Part shown: one piece after another, positions 33,662-42,315 of the stretch | Position numbering within the stretch: the stretch's first letter is position 1 | How the letters are laid out: the number at the start of each line of letters is the position of its first letter | DNA from: Polyangia bacterium | Lineage (GTDB): Bacteria; Myxococcota_A; Polyangia; Nannocystales; Nannocystaceae | Assembly: GCA_030430565.1 (NCBI GenBank) | Contig: JAUIKS010000022.1 | Span: 124,001-188,000 of the forward strand | Length of the DNA stretch: 64,000 nucleotides | Reading direction: 5' to 3' | Translations under genes and position numbers: made by a program | The notes under the pieces: model-generated | What the model was told of the DNA's origin: nothing | The model's input: only the letters and a program-made list of their open reading frames with translations | The model's database searches: none

Positions 33662-35068
33662 CTAGTCGAGGATGCGGATCCCCGTGTTGAGCAGGCTGTA
33701 GCGCTGCCGTCGAAATCGCGCCGCGTGGTACAGCCCGAGGTAGTTGACCTCCTCGACCGTCGGCGGCGGCGTGCGCGGCTTCTCGTTGTGCAGCTCGGCC
33801 ACGACCGCCTCGAAGCGGCGCGTGAACCGGGTCGCGTGGCCGTGCAGCTGATGCGTCGCCAGCGACTCGCTGACGCGCCGCACGGTCGAGACCTTGAGCA
33901 CACCCCGGCGCAGCAGATCTTGGAGCGAGTTGGCCAGCCGCGTCGGCGTGTAGCCCATCTTCTCCATGGCGTCGACGACCGCGAGCAGGCCCGAGGCGCT
34001 CAGGATGCTGGCCTCGAACAGCAGCAGCGCCGCCTGGAAGTAGTTGTAGATGGCGACCACGCGCGCGCCGTAGGGCTTGAAGCGACCGAGCGGCGAGCGA
34101 GCCTCGAGGTGGATGAAGATCCGCCGCACCACGTCGCCCGAGTTGTACAGCCGGCTGTGCAGCGCCATGAGCTCGGTGATGTCGCTGCGGTAGATCCGGC
34201 ACGCGGTGAGGATCGCGAGCAGCGCGGTGGCGTCGACCCTGCCGCCCAGGATGTCCGCGTAGAGGCTGTAGATGAACGCGTCCTGCTCCGAGTCGTCGCC
34301 GAACAGGTACTCGTCGACCTCGACCGCGAGCATGTGGCTGTGCAGCAGCGCCTTGAGCTTGTAGCCGACCTGCCCCCGCACCGCGCGAAACCGGCCGCGC
34401 AGCAGGTTCGAGAGGTTGGGCTTGAGGATGAAGACATCGGGCTTGATGCCGTCGAGGTTCAGCTTGCGCTCGAGGGTCTTGCGCATCTGCTTGGGGGAGC
34501 CGCTGATGAAGGTCACGCGGCGCCGCACCTCGTCCTGCGGTCGCATCAGCTGCTGCAGCAGCTCGCGCGCGCCGGCGATCCCGACCTTGTCCTCGGCGCG
34601 CTGCATGAAGGTCTTGTACAGATCCTTCAGCGAGTCGAACTCGGTCATCAGGTAGGTCTTGTCGAGGTCCCAGCGCATGTGGAACAGGCGCTGCGGCAGC
34701 TCCTCCTCGTCCTCTTCCTCTTCCTCGTCGTCGCCCTTGGCTTCCTCCTCGGCGTCGGCGTCGGCGTCGACCTCGTCGTCGATCGTGGTCTCGTCATCCT
34801 TCGCGTCGCCGTCCGCAGCGCCGTCCTCGCGCGCGCCGTCCTCGTCCGGGCGCAGCTCGGCGGCCACCGCCACGACGTCCTCCTGCGCGTCGACGGAGGC
34901 GTCGACCACGGCCTCGACCGGCGCGTCCTCGGACATGCTCTCTGAGGCAGCCTCCGGATCGCTCGCGCGCGCGCGTGAGCGCCCGCCGCGACGGCTCAGG
35001 CGCTCGCTGAAGTGCCACCACCCGCGCGCTCGCCGGGCGCTCTTCGATTTTCCATGCTTACGAGTCAT
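33662..35068 (-). CDS. HAD-like phosphatase (DUF2183/App1-type) with acidic N-terminus
   Basis: 468 residues. The first 30 are basic, then about residues 45-125 are highly acidic. The catalytic region starts with LFHMRWDLDKTYL, with Asp134 and Asp136 as the HAD DxDxT pair, then VTFISGSPKQM as motif II, and PDVFILKPNL. This order fits the DUF2183/App1 phosphatidate phosphatase group more than generic HADs. No signal peptide or membrane helix. It overlaps the preceding PlsX-like gene by 11 bases, so a role in phospholipid or phosphatidate metabolism is reasonable (inference). Confidence 0.7.
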   Translation of the reverse strand: MTRKHGKSKSARRARGWWHFSERLSRRGGRSRARASDPEAASESMSEDAPVEAVVDASVDAQEDVVAVAAELRPDEDGAREDGAADGDAKDDETTIDDEVDADADAEEEAKGDDEEEEEDEEELPQRLFHMRWDLDKTYLMTEFDSLKDLYKTFMQRAEDKVGIAGARELLQQLMRPQDEVRRRVTFISGSPKQMRKTLERKLNLDGIKPDVFILKPNLSNLLRGRFRAVRGQVGYKLKALLHSHMLAVEVDEYLFGDDSEQDAFIYSLYADILGGRVDATALLAILTACRIYRSDITELMALHSRLYNSGDVVRRIFIHLEARSPLGRFKPYGARVVAIYNYFQAALLLFEASILSASGLLAVVDAMEKMGYTPTRLANSLQDLLRRGVLKVSTVRRVSESLATHQLHGHATRFTRRFEAVVAELHNEKPRTPPPTVEEVNYLGLYHAARFRRQRYSLLNTGIRILD

Positions 35069-36134
35069 CCTCGCGCCCTCGAATGGTGGCCGGTCGCGGC
35101 GCGCGGGCCCGGGCCTCGAATTCGCGCAGGCCGGCGACGCCCTGCGCGACGGCGTCGATCACGTCGAGCCGCAGCATCTTGGCGCCGAGCCGGATCGCGT
35201 TGAGGAACGCGCGCCGCCCCGAGTTACTCTGCGTGATGATCACCGGCCTGTTCACGCCGAGCAGCGGCGCGCCGCCGTAGTTCTCCCAGTTGGTGAACTC
35301 GCGCAGCGCGTCGATCCCCTCGCCGAGCATCGACATCCCCAGGCGCCACTGAAACCGCTGCTGGGCGCGCTTGAGCAGCGCCTCGCCCGTCGTGGCGATA
35401 CCCTCGAGCGTGCGCACGAGGATGTCCCCGGTGAAGCCGTCGGTGACGATCACGTCGGCCTCGCCCAGCATCACTTGATCGCCGCGCAGCGAGCCGACGT
35501 ACTCAAACTCCGCTTCTGCCCTCAGCAGCCGGCGGTCGGCGTCGCGGACCGCAGGGGGCGCGTTGGTCGTGTCGGGGCCGTTGGTCAGCAGGGCCACGCG
35601 CGGGCGCTCGACGCCCGAGATCTTGGAGGCGTAGGCGGCGCCCACGGCGGCGAAGGTCACCAGGTGATCGCTGGTGCACTGCGCCGTCGCGCCGACATCG
35701 AGCAGCAGCGCGAAGGGGTCGTCGTTGGGGCCGCGGTGGTGCAGGGTCGGGTACACGGCCGCGAGCGCGGCCCGGCTGACCGACTTCACGCGTGGAAGCG
35801 CGCGCAGGGCCTGGTAGACGATCGCCGAGGGCGGGGCGGCCGAGACGAACACGCTGTCGGGGATCTTCGCGACCCAGTCGAGGCCGATCGCGACGCTCGA
35901 GCGTGGGAGCCGGCTGAGCATCGTCGGCATGTCCATGCCGTGCTCGACGCGGGTCTCAGCGTGGAGCACCCGAAGGCGCTCGGCGTCGTGCGCGATCGCC
36001 TGCAGCTTCTCGGTGATCGCCGCCTCATCACCGACCACGAGGATCTCGTGGTCGAGGTCTAGGCTGGCGATGGCCGCAGCCTCGAGGGCTTCATCGTCCA
36101 GTCCTCCGCTGGTGTCGATCACGACGCTCGTCAT
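35058..36134 (-). CDS. plsX: PlsX-like phosphate acyltransferase
   Basis: 358 residues from the ATG at 36134; the frame continues upstream to 37091 antisense-like but without coding character. The sequence follows PlsX: ALLLDVGATAQCTSDHLVTF, RPRVALLTNG, DVIVTDGFTGDILVRTLEG and YGGAPLLGVNRPVIITQSNS. PlsX makes acyl-phosphate from acyl-ACP for phospholipid synthesis. The N-terminal DTSGG differs from the usual DxMGGD, and the usual fabH/acpP neighbours are absent, so it may be a paralogue with another substrate. Overlaps the HAD phosphatase gene. Confidence 0.75.
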   Translation of the reverse strand: MTSVVIDTSGGLDDEALEAAAIASLDLDHEILVVGDEAAITEKLQAIAHDAERLRVLHAETRVEHGMDMPTMLSRLPRSSVAIGLDWVAKIPDSVFVSAAPPSAIVYQALRALPRVKSVSRAALAAVYPTLHHRGPNDDPFALLLDVGATAQCTSDHLVTFAAVGAAYASKISGVERPRVALLTNGPDTTNAPPAVRDADRRLLRAEAEFEYVGSLRGDQVMLGEADVIVTDGFTGDILVRTLEGIATTGEALLKRAQQRFQWRLGMSMLGEGIDALREFTNWENYGGAPLLGVNRPVIITQSNSGRRAFLNAIRLGAKMLRLDVIDAVAQGVAGLREFEARARAPRPATIRGREDDS

Positions 36135-36292
36135 GCTGCTCTCGTCGGCGTCCTTGTACCGCGTCAGGCGCGTCGAGACGAGCGCGGCGCGACACGTCGT
36201 GCCGACGTCAGCGAGCGGCGCCCCGGCCCTCGGGACGCGTTCAGATCGCGGGGACGGCGCGTCGGCGCCGAAGATCGGCGGCGAGCGCGCTT

Positions 36293-37597
36293 CTAGAGGA
36301 TCATGCCGGCGCCGACCGTGTTGTTCGTGCCCTCGTCGATGATGATGAACGAGCCCGTGGCCCGGCACTCGTCGTAGCTGTCGAAGAACAGCGGCACGGT
36401 GGTCTTGAGCGAGACGCGACCGATCTGGTTCAGCTCTAGGGTGTTCGCCGACGTGTCCTGGGACATGTCGGAGACATCGAGGTGGTAGCGCAGCTCCTTG
36501 ACGATGCAGCGGGCGTTTCGCGTGCCGTGCTTGAGCGCGTACTTCTTCCGCACCTGCATCGGCTCCTCGGCCATCCACACCACCATCGCCTCGATCTCTT
36601 TGCTGATCTTCGGCGGGTTGTCGGGGTCGACGATCATGTCGCCGCGGCTGATGTCGATGTCGTCCGCGAGCTCCAGGGTCGCCGGCATCGGCGGGACCAC
36701 CTCGTCGATCTTCTTGTCGCCGAGCCAGACCGCGGTCACGGTGGTCTCGCGGTTCCCCGGCAGCACGCGCACGCGATCGCCCGCGCGGATCTTGCCCGAG
36801 GCCAGCGTCCCGGCGTAGCCGCGGAAGTCGTGCCACGCGTCGCTCTGCGGGCGGATGATCCACTGCACCGGGAAGCGGTCGTGGTGATCGTCGAGGTCGC
36901 TGGGGACGCGGACCTCCTCGATGTACTCGAGGAACGCGGGGCCCTCGTGCCACGACATGTTCTGTGAGCGGTGCACGACGTTGTCGCCGAGCAGCGCGGA
37001 CATCGGCATGAACTCGACGCGCTCGAACTTCAGCTCCTGGGCGAAGGCCTCGAAGTCGCGCTTGATCTTGACGAAGACCTCCTCGCTCCACCCGGCGAGG
37101 TCCATCTTGTTGACCGCGACGAGCACGTGCGGGATGCGGAGCAGCGACGCGAGGAAGGCGTGACGGCGGGTCTGCTCGATCACGCCGACGCGCGCGTCGA
37201 TCAGGATGACGGCGAGGTTGGCCGTGCTCGCGCCCGTCACCATGTTGCGCGTGTACTGCACGTGCCCCGGGGTGTCGGCGATGATGAATTTGCGCCGCGG
37301 CGTCGAGAAGAACCGGTAGGCGACGTCGATGGTGATGCCCTGCTCGCGCTCCGCTCGCAGGCCGTCGGTCAGGAGCGCCAGGTTCACGCGCTCGTCCCCG
37401 CGACGGATGCTCGCGCCGCGGACCGCCTCGAGCTGGTCCTCGAAGATCGACTTGGAGTCGTGCAGCAAGCGCCCGATCAGCGTGGACTTGCCGTCGTCGA
37501 CGCTGCCGCAGGTCAGGAGCCGGAGCAGGCCGCGTCGCAGGTACGCCTCGGTCTCGTAGACCTCGGTCACCCGGGGGGTTTCCGTCTCGGTCGCCAT
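36293..37597 (-). CDS. cysN: Sulfate adenylyltransferase subunit 1 (GTPase)
   Basis: 434 residues. Translation-factor-type GTPase motifs are clear: GSVDDGKSTLIGRLL (G1), DTPGHVQYTRNM (G3) and NKMD (G4), followed by EF-Tu-like beta-barrels. With CysD it makes adenosine 5'-phosphosulfate from ATP and sulfate, driven by GTP hydrolysis. There is no C-terminal APS-kinase domain as in NodQ-type fusions, so PAPS must be made by a separate enzyme. It starts directly after the cysD stop. Confidence 0.95.
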   Translation of the reverse strand: MATETETPRVTEVYETEAYLRRGLLRLLTCGSVDDGKSTLIGRLLHDSKSIFEDQLEAVRGASIRRGDERVNLALLTDGLRAEREQGITIDVAYRFFSTPRRKFIIADTPGHVQYTRNMVTGASTANLAVILIDARVGVIEQTRRHAFLASLLRIPHVLVAVNKMDLAGWSEEVFVKIKRDFEAFAQELKFERVEFMPMSALLGDNVVHRSQNMSWHEGPAFLEYIEEVRVPSDLDDHHDRFPVQWIIRPQSDAWHDFRGYAGTLASGKIRAGDRVRVLPGNRETTVTAVWLGDKKIDEVVPPMPATLELADDIDISRGDMIVDPDNPPKISKEIEAMVVWMAEEPMQVRKKYALKHGTRNARCIVKELRYHLDVSDMSQDTSANTLELNQIGRVSLKTTVPLFFDSYDECRATGSFIIIDEGTNNTVGAGMIL

Positions 37598-38536
37598 TTA
37601 GAAGTAGCCCTCTTTCTTGCGATCCTCCATCGCCGCCTCGGAGAACGTGTCGTCCACACGCGCGCCGCGTTCAGAGCCGCGGGCCGCCGCGATCTCGGCG
37701 ATGATGTCGTCGATGTTGTTGGCCTCGGACTCGACCCCGGCCGTGCACGTCATGTCGCCGACGGTGCGGAAGCGGATGGTCTTGCGCACCACCGTCTCGC
37801 TGGGCTTCGGGGGCACGTAGTCCGAGATCGGCATGAGCTGGTTGCGTCGAATGACCACCTCGCGCTCATGCGAGAAGTAGATCGAGGGGACCTCGATGTT
37901 CTCGAGCTTGATGTACTGCCAGACATCCAGCTCGGTCCAGTTGGAGATCGGGAACGCGCGGATGTGCTCGCCCTTGCGGAGCCGGCCGTTGTACAGGTTC
38001 CACAGCTCGGGGCGCTGGTTCTTCGGATCCCACTGCCCGAAGTCGTCGCGGAACGAGAAGATGCGCTCCTTGGCGCGCGCTTTCTCTTCGTCCCGGCGCG
38101 CGCCGCCGAACAGCGCGTCGAACTCGAGCTCCTCGATCGCGTCGAGCAGGGTGGGGATCTGCGCGCGGTTGCGCGAGGCGCCGGGACCGGTCTCCTCCGT
38201 CGCGCGGCCGGCCTTGATCGTGTCCTCGACGTAGCGGACGACGAGGCGCTCGCCGAGCCGCTTGACCAGCGCGTCGCGGAACTCGATCGCCTCCGGGAAA
38301 TTGTGCCCGGTGTCGATGTGCATCAGCGGGAACGGGAATTTGGCCGGACGGAACGCCTTGACCGCGAGGTGCACCATCAAGATCGAGTCTTTGCCCCCGC
38401 TGAACAGCAGCACCGGCCGCTCAAAACACGCCGCGACCTCGCGCATGATATGGATCGCCTCGGCCTCCAGGAGGCGGAGGTGACTGAGGCGGGAGCGCGA
38501 CGGCGTACTGTCGGCGAGGGAATCAGGCTGGCTCAT
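37598..38536 (-). CDS. cysD: Sulfate adenylyltransferase subunit 2
   Basis: 312 residues, of usual family length. The PP-loop motif is VLLFSGGKDSILMVHL, which binds ATP pyrophosphate, followed by FPLMHIDTGHNFPEAIEFRD and QWDPKNQRPELWNLYNGR, all typical of CysD. It catalyses the adenylation of sulfate in complex with CysN. Adjacent to cysN with no gap. It would feed assimilation or, through PAPS, sulfotransferases such as the one in the acylation operon. Confidence 0.95.
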   Translation of the reverse strand: MSQPDSLADSTPSRSRLSHLRLLEAEAIHIMREVAACFERPVLLFSGGKDSILMVHLAVKAFRPAKFPFPLMHIDTGHNFPEAIEFRDALVKRLGERLVVRYVEDTIKAGRATEETGPGASRNRAQIPTLLDAIEELEFDALFGGARRDEEKARAKERIFSFRDDFGQWDPKNQRPELWNLYNGRLRKGEHIRAFPISNWTELDVWQYIKLENIEVPSIYFSHEREVVIRRNQLMPISDYVPPKPSETVVRKTIRFRTVGDMTCTAGVESEANNIDDIIAEIAAARGSERGARVDDTFSEAAMEDRKKEGYF

Positions 38537-38938
38537 TTACCCGTGTTTCTCCGTTTTAATGCGGCGCTTCGCGGTCGCAGTATGGACACTTTCCCGGGCA
38601 AACGCCAGATGGAACGGGCTTCAACGCTGGAGAAATGCCACGGCGAACCGTGAGGATTATTGGCGCGGCCGGGGCCCGGGAATCCCAATGTTCGGCTGTC
38701 CATGGGGAAAAGGGCGGCGCGCCGGGCCGGCGCGGGTGGCGGCCGACGTGGGTCCAATACACCATCGCGACGACGAGCGCATCGGCGGATGCTCACCGTC
38801 TTCGGCGCCGGCTCGCGGCCTGTCCACATGGACACATCGATCGCGGACGAGCCCGCGCGGCGCCTGCTCCAGAAGACGCGGGAGAAGACGCGAGAGAAGA
38901 AGCTCCAGAAGACGCGAGCGCTTCTTCTAAAACGAAAA
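38537..38938. other. Intergenic region upstream of cysD, with tandem repeats and a hairpin
   Basis: About 400 bases without a supported gene. Near 38871-38916 an agaagacgcg unit occurs three times in imperfect tandem. TTCTTCTA (38922-38929) and TAGAAGAA (38940-38947) form a perfect 8-pair stem spanning the stop codon of the next minus-strand gene, perhaps its terminator though without a T-run. The cysD promoter should lie here; I could not pick it out. Confidence 0.45.
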
Positions 38939-39778
38939 CTAGAAGAACTCTTCTTGCTCAGCCTGCTCGAAGGCCATCAGCCGCAGCTCGATGAGCCACT
39001 GGGCGCAGGCATCCTCGTTCTCGGCCTGCTCGGGCAGCGTGCTCGCCTCGTAGGCCAGCGTCAGATCCTTGCCGAGCTGCGTCCAGTTCTCTTTGTGGCG
39101 GGCGTTGAGCTCGCGGGTGACGGTCGAGCGCTCGCCGTTCTCGCGCTTGAACTCGATCAGCTCGATGGCCTCGGGCAGGTCGTAGATCTTGGCGAGGATG
39201 TTGAGGTCGGCGATCAGGTTGCCTGACTTGAGCAGGTGAATGCCCGTGAGCGCGATGCGGTAGACGTTGAGCAGCGTCCGCGCCATCGGCTTCGGCGAGC
39301 GCCCGTGTTCACGCTGGGCGCCGCGCAGCGAGCCCTGGTAGTGCCGGAAGAAGCGCTGCGAGATGGCGCCGAGGGCCAGCTCGCGCAGCGCCTCGAGCTC
39401 GAAGGCTTTGTCGTACAGCTGAAACGGCGACATGATCCGCTCGAGCACGCTTCCGTTGCCGCGCAGCAGCAGGTCGAGCGCCTGGCGGGCCTCGGCGAGC
39501 GCGGCGACGCAGCGGATGTCGTCGAGCTTGTCGGCGTGGTCGTAACCCTCGGGGGCCTTCACGAGGCCGAGGAACATCGCGGTCGGAGCCAGGTAGATGC
39601 CGCGGAGGTGGATCGAGCTGTTGATCGACGGGTAGCCGTAGTAGTGGCTGCCCGTCGCGCTGCAGAGCAGGACTCGTCCAGGGATGTCGCAGAAGTCGAT
39701 GAACCGGCGGCTGACCTCGAGGTCCGGTTCGAAGAGGCTGGCGATCAGCGAGCCTTGCGTTTCGTTGGCCGATGTCAT
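38939..39778 (-). CDS. Nucleotidyltransferase-like protein (COG3541/RlaP type), active-site residues lost
   Basis: 279 residues from the ATG at 39778; upstream codons to 39889 look non-coding. The start matches the pol-beta-type nucleotidyltransferase group of RlaP/YcgL: CSATGSHYYGYPS (GS motif), then SSIHLRGIYLAPTAMFLGL. In active members the second motif reads SDxDxRG with two metal-binding Asp; here the positions are Ser55 and His57. A third carboxylate cannot rescue metal binding alone, so the protein is probably catalytically dead and acts as a binding or regulatory relative. The helical C-terminus (residues 90-279) is intact. Not in an obvious operon. Confidence 0.75.
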   Translation of the reverse strand: MTSANETQGSLIASLFEPDLEVSRRFIDFCDIPGRVLLCSATGSHYYGYPSINSSIHLRGIYLAPTAMFLGLVKAPEGYDHADKLDDIRCVAALAEARQALDLLLRGNGSVLERIMSPFQLYDKAFELEALRELALGAISQRFFRHYQGSLRGAQREHGRSPKPMARTLLNVYRIALTGIHLLKSGNLIADLNILAKIYDLPEAIELIEFKRENGERSTVTRELNARHKENWTQLGKDLTLAYEASTLPEQAENEDACAQWLIELRLMAFEQAEQEEFF

Positions 39779-39978
39779 CGCGTGCGAATCTGTCGGGGCG
39801 CGAGGAGTCTCGTCCGTCGCGCGGCCTGCTACATGTACCACAGCGGGGCGTGGGGCGGGAGCCTCCGCGATGCGCCTACAGGCGCGCACGCGCCAACAGG
39901 GCGCGTTTTGGCGCGAGCGGCTCGGCGCGGTCGAGTTCAGCGCCGCGCGCCCGGCTTCGAAGGCTCGCCGGGAGTCGC

Positions 39979-40809
39979 TCAGGGCGGTGGTCCGGCGAGC
40001 TCGAGGTCGCGGACGCGCGCTCGCACGCGCTCCATGAATTCGGGCCCGGGATCGTCTTTCTCGGTCCGGTACGCGGGATCGAGCTCTTTGAACAGCGGGC
40101 CGCGCTCCATCGCCCGATACTCGTGGTGACCGATGAGGTGCGTGATGCTCGGGTAGCGCCGCACGAGGTCGCGCACCAACGCGACGTTGGCCGCGACCTG
40201 GGCGTCGGTCAGGGGCGAGAGCTCGCCGTCGCCGACGTTCTCGACCCCGATAGCGACGTGGTTGAGGCCGATGCAGTGGCGCGCGAACCAGGTCTCGGGC
40301 ATCAGCCGCCAGGTCGTGCCGTCGCGGTCGACGAGGAAGTGGGCCGAGACGTTGAGCTGGCTCGCGCTCGCGACGTCGCCACGGTCGCTCGAGATCGTCG
40401 GTCGATCGAAGTAGGCCCAGGTCGCCTCGGCGTCCTCGCTGTCGGTGTAGTGCAGCACGATGACCTTCGGCGTGATCGACATGCCCGCGATTCGGTTCCC
40501 CTGGTGCGCCTTTCGGTACTCGATCGTCAGGCGCGTTCGCTCCTCGTCGAAGCGGATCGGTCGGTCGATGATCTCGAACGGCGCGTCAGCGTCCTGCTCG
40601 GGCGTCCCCGACGGGCTCGCCGCGACCGACGGATTCCGCGCGGGCGCTCGCGTGGGCGCGTCGTTCGCTCCGCAGCTCACCATGCATATGCACGCGGCTC
40701 CGAGGAGCACGCCGAGGCCCTTCGCGTGGTCGCTCCGCCGATGGTGACGTCCGCGACGCGCCGTGTCGCGGCGTTTGCTGCGCGGAGGAGGATCGGTCGT
40801 CGCGGACAT
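39979..40809 (-). CDS. N-acetylmuramoyl-L-alanine amidase (amidase_2) lipoprotein
   Basis: 276 residues from the ATG at 40809. A basic start and LGVLLGAACICMVSC mark a lipoprotein. The amidase_2 fold has the zinc ligands in VIVLHYTDS, then a GVENVGDG strand and GHHEYRAM, and the final Asp in KELDPAY. These enzymes cut the bond between muramic acid and the peptide in peptidoglycan, in recycling or remodelling, like AmiD. Divergent from the fibrinogen-like lipoprotein gene. Confidence 0.85.
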   Translation of the reverse strand: MSATTDPPPRSKRRDTARRGRHHRRSDHAKGLGVLLGAACICMVSCGANDAPTRAPARNPSVAASPSGTPEQDADAPFEIIDRPIRFDEERTRLTIEYRKAHQGNRIAGMSITPKVIVLHYTDSEDAEATWAYFDRPTISSDRGDVASASQLNVSAHFLVDRDGTTWRLMPETWFARHCIGLNHVAIGVENVGDGELSPLTDAQVAANVALVRDLVRRYPSITHLIGHHEYRAMERGPLFKELDPAYRTEKDDPGPEFMERVRARVRDLELAGPPP

Positions 40810-41111
40810 CACTGCTGGACTGGCGGACGCTACTCCGCGCCATTTCGGCCGGAGGGCTTGGGTACACACGATATCAGGACCGCGCCGTGGGAGTATTGAG
40901 AGTGTTCGTGAAGTAGGAAATTACAGGTTTAAATATGAAAAACATGTAAATAAAAACACGTTTGTTTCAAAATTCTGGCCCTGGTCACAAGGGGACCTAG
41001 GTGCGGCTACGGCCACGATTTTGCCGAGAAGGTGGGCTACACATCGCAGGCGTGGTATCCCTCCTTACCCCTGAATCAGAATTGATTGTGCGTACAGGCT
41101 GAGCCGGATCG
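40810..41111. promoter_or_regulatory. Divergent intergenic region with AT-rich island
   Basis: About 300 bases between divergent genes. Positions about 40905-40975 are strikingly AT-rich (runs of A, TTTAAATATG, ACATGTAAATAAAAAC) against high-GC surroundings. This could be promoter DNA, a nucleoid-protein site or a small insertion. No gene is visible. Confidence 0.45.
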
Positions 41112-42302
41112 ATGAAGGATTCCCGACGAGTGAGCGGTAAGAACTGGAACTTAAATCGTCTGGCGCCGACGTCGGCGTTGGTGTTGGTGGCCGCCGCCGC
41201 GATGGCGGGCTGCGTCGAGCCCTACAACGGGACCACCGGGACGACCGACTCGGACACGAGCGACATGAGCGCCACCGAGTCGGGCATGTCCGACGGGGTG
41301 ATGACCTCGACCTCGGGGTCGAATCAGACGAGCTCGTCGAGCTCGCCCGGGACCGAGACCGGGAGCACCTCGCAGGCGACCACGGGCGACCCGATCGGCC
41401 CCTACTGCGGCGACGGCACGGTCGATGTCGACGAGGAGTGCGACGACGGCGAGCTCAACGCCGACAACGCCGACTGCACCCTCGAGTGCAAGGCCGCGGT
41501 CTGCGGCGACGGCCTGACGAACGTCAACGTCGAGTCCTGCGACGACGGCACGAACAACGGCAAGTACAGCTTCTGCAACACCGACTGCACGGGGCTCGGC
41601 CCGCACTGCGGCGACGGCATCGAGCAGACCGGGCAGGGCGAGGAGTGCGACGCGCCGATCCAGAGCGGCTGCCTGATGAACTGCAGCTACGCGCGCAGCT
41701 GTCAGGACATCAAGGACGACGGCGACCACGGGGACGGGCAGTACCCGCTGCACCCCGACGACATCGACTTGCCCGTGACGGTGTACTGCGATCTCGAGAC
41801 CGACGGCGCGCGCGGGTTCACCTTTCTTAAGGTTCATGTCGCCGACGAGAACGAGAACCCGCTGTTTTACTCGGCCGCCCAGGCCGACAACTTCTGCTCG
41901 ACCTACGGGATGGACCTGCTGGTGACGCGCGACGGCGTGCACCTCGGCGCCGCCTTCCGCGCGGCGGCGGAGGTCCCGTTCGATCCCGTCGGCAACGGCA
42001 GCGAGACGACCAGCAAGAAGTACCTGAGCATCCTCGGGGTCCAGCCCAAGACCGAGGGCGTGAGCTGCGCGGGTGAGCCCTTCAACAGCGAGGTGTGCCC
42101 CGAGTGGGAGGCCCACAACGGCGGGCCGTTCTTCGTCAGCGCGACGCCGATCGCGAATCAGCCCGGGATCACCAACTGCGAGGGCTGCTCGCCGGTCTAC
42201 TACTGGAACGACGAGGGCACGCTGACGTCGATGGAGACCTTCAGCAACGACGGCAAGGGCGGGACGAGCGAGTACTTCATGTGCGACCTCGGCGAGCAGT
42301 GA
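41112..42302 (+). CDS. Lipoprotein with Cys-rich CGDG repeats and fibrinogen-like domain
   Basis: 396 residues. ALVLVAAAAMAGC is the lipobox, followed by a long Thr/Ser/Asp linker. Residues about 95-190 hold three CGDG..CDDG-type repeats (YCGDGTVDVDEECDDG, VCGDGLTNVNVESCDDG, HCGDGIEQTGQGEECD), the DUF4215 family found on myxobacterial surface proteins. From about residue 195, SCQDIKDDGDHGDGQYPL and VYCDLETDGARGFTFL match the start of a fibrinogen-related domain, a sugar- or protein-binding fold. A surface recognition or adhesion role is likely (inference). A weak ribosome site is seen. Confidence 0.8.
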   Translation: MKDSRRVSGKNWNLNRLAPTSALVLVAAAAMAGCVEPYNGTTGTTDSDTSDMSATESGMSDGVMTSTSGSNQTSSSSSPGTETGSTSQATTGDPIGPYCGDGTVDVDEECDDGELNADNADCTLECKAAVCGDGLTNVNVESCDDGTNNGKYSFCNTDCTGLGPHCGDGIEQTGQGEECDAPIQSGCLMNCSYARSCQDIKDDGDHGDGQYPLHPDDIDLPVTVYCDLETDGARGFTFLKVHVADENENPLFYSAAQADNFCSTYGMDLLVTRDGVHLGAAFRAAAEVPFDPVGNGSETTSKKYLSILGVQPKTEGVSCAGEPFNSEVCPEWEAHNGGPFFVSATPIANQPGITNCEGCSPVYYWNDEGTLTSMETFSNDGKGGTSEYFMCDLGEQ

Positions 42303-42315
42303 GCTGACCGGTCGC

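Noticed and set aside
36135..37091. Upstream extension of the PlsX-like gene
   Set aside because: It lies across cysN on the same strand in another frame and is Arg-rich; the real start is the ATG at 36134.
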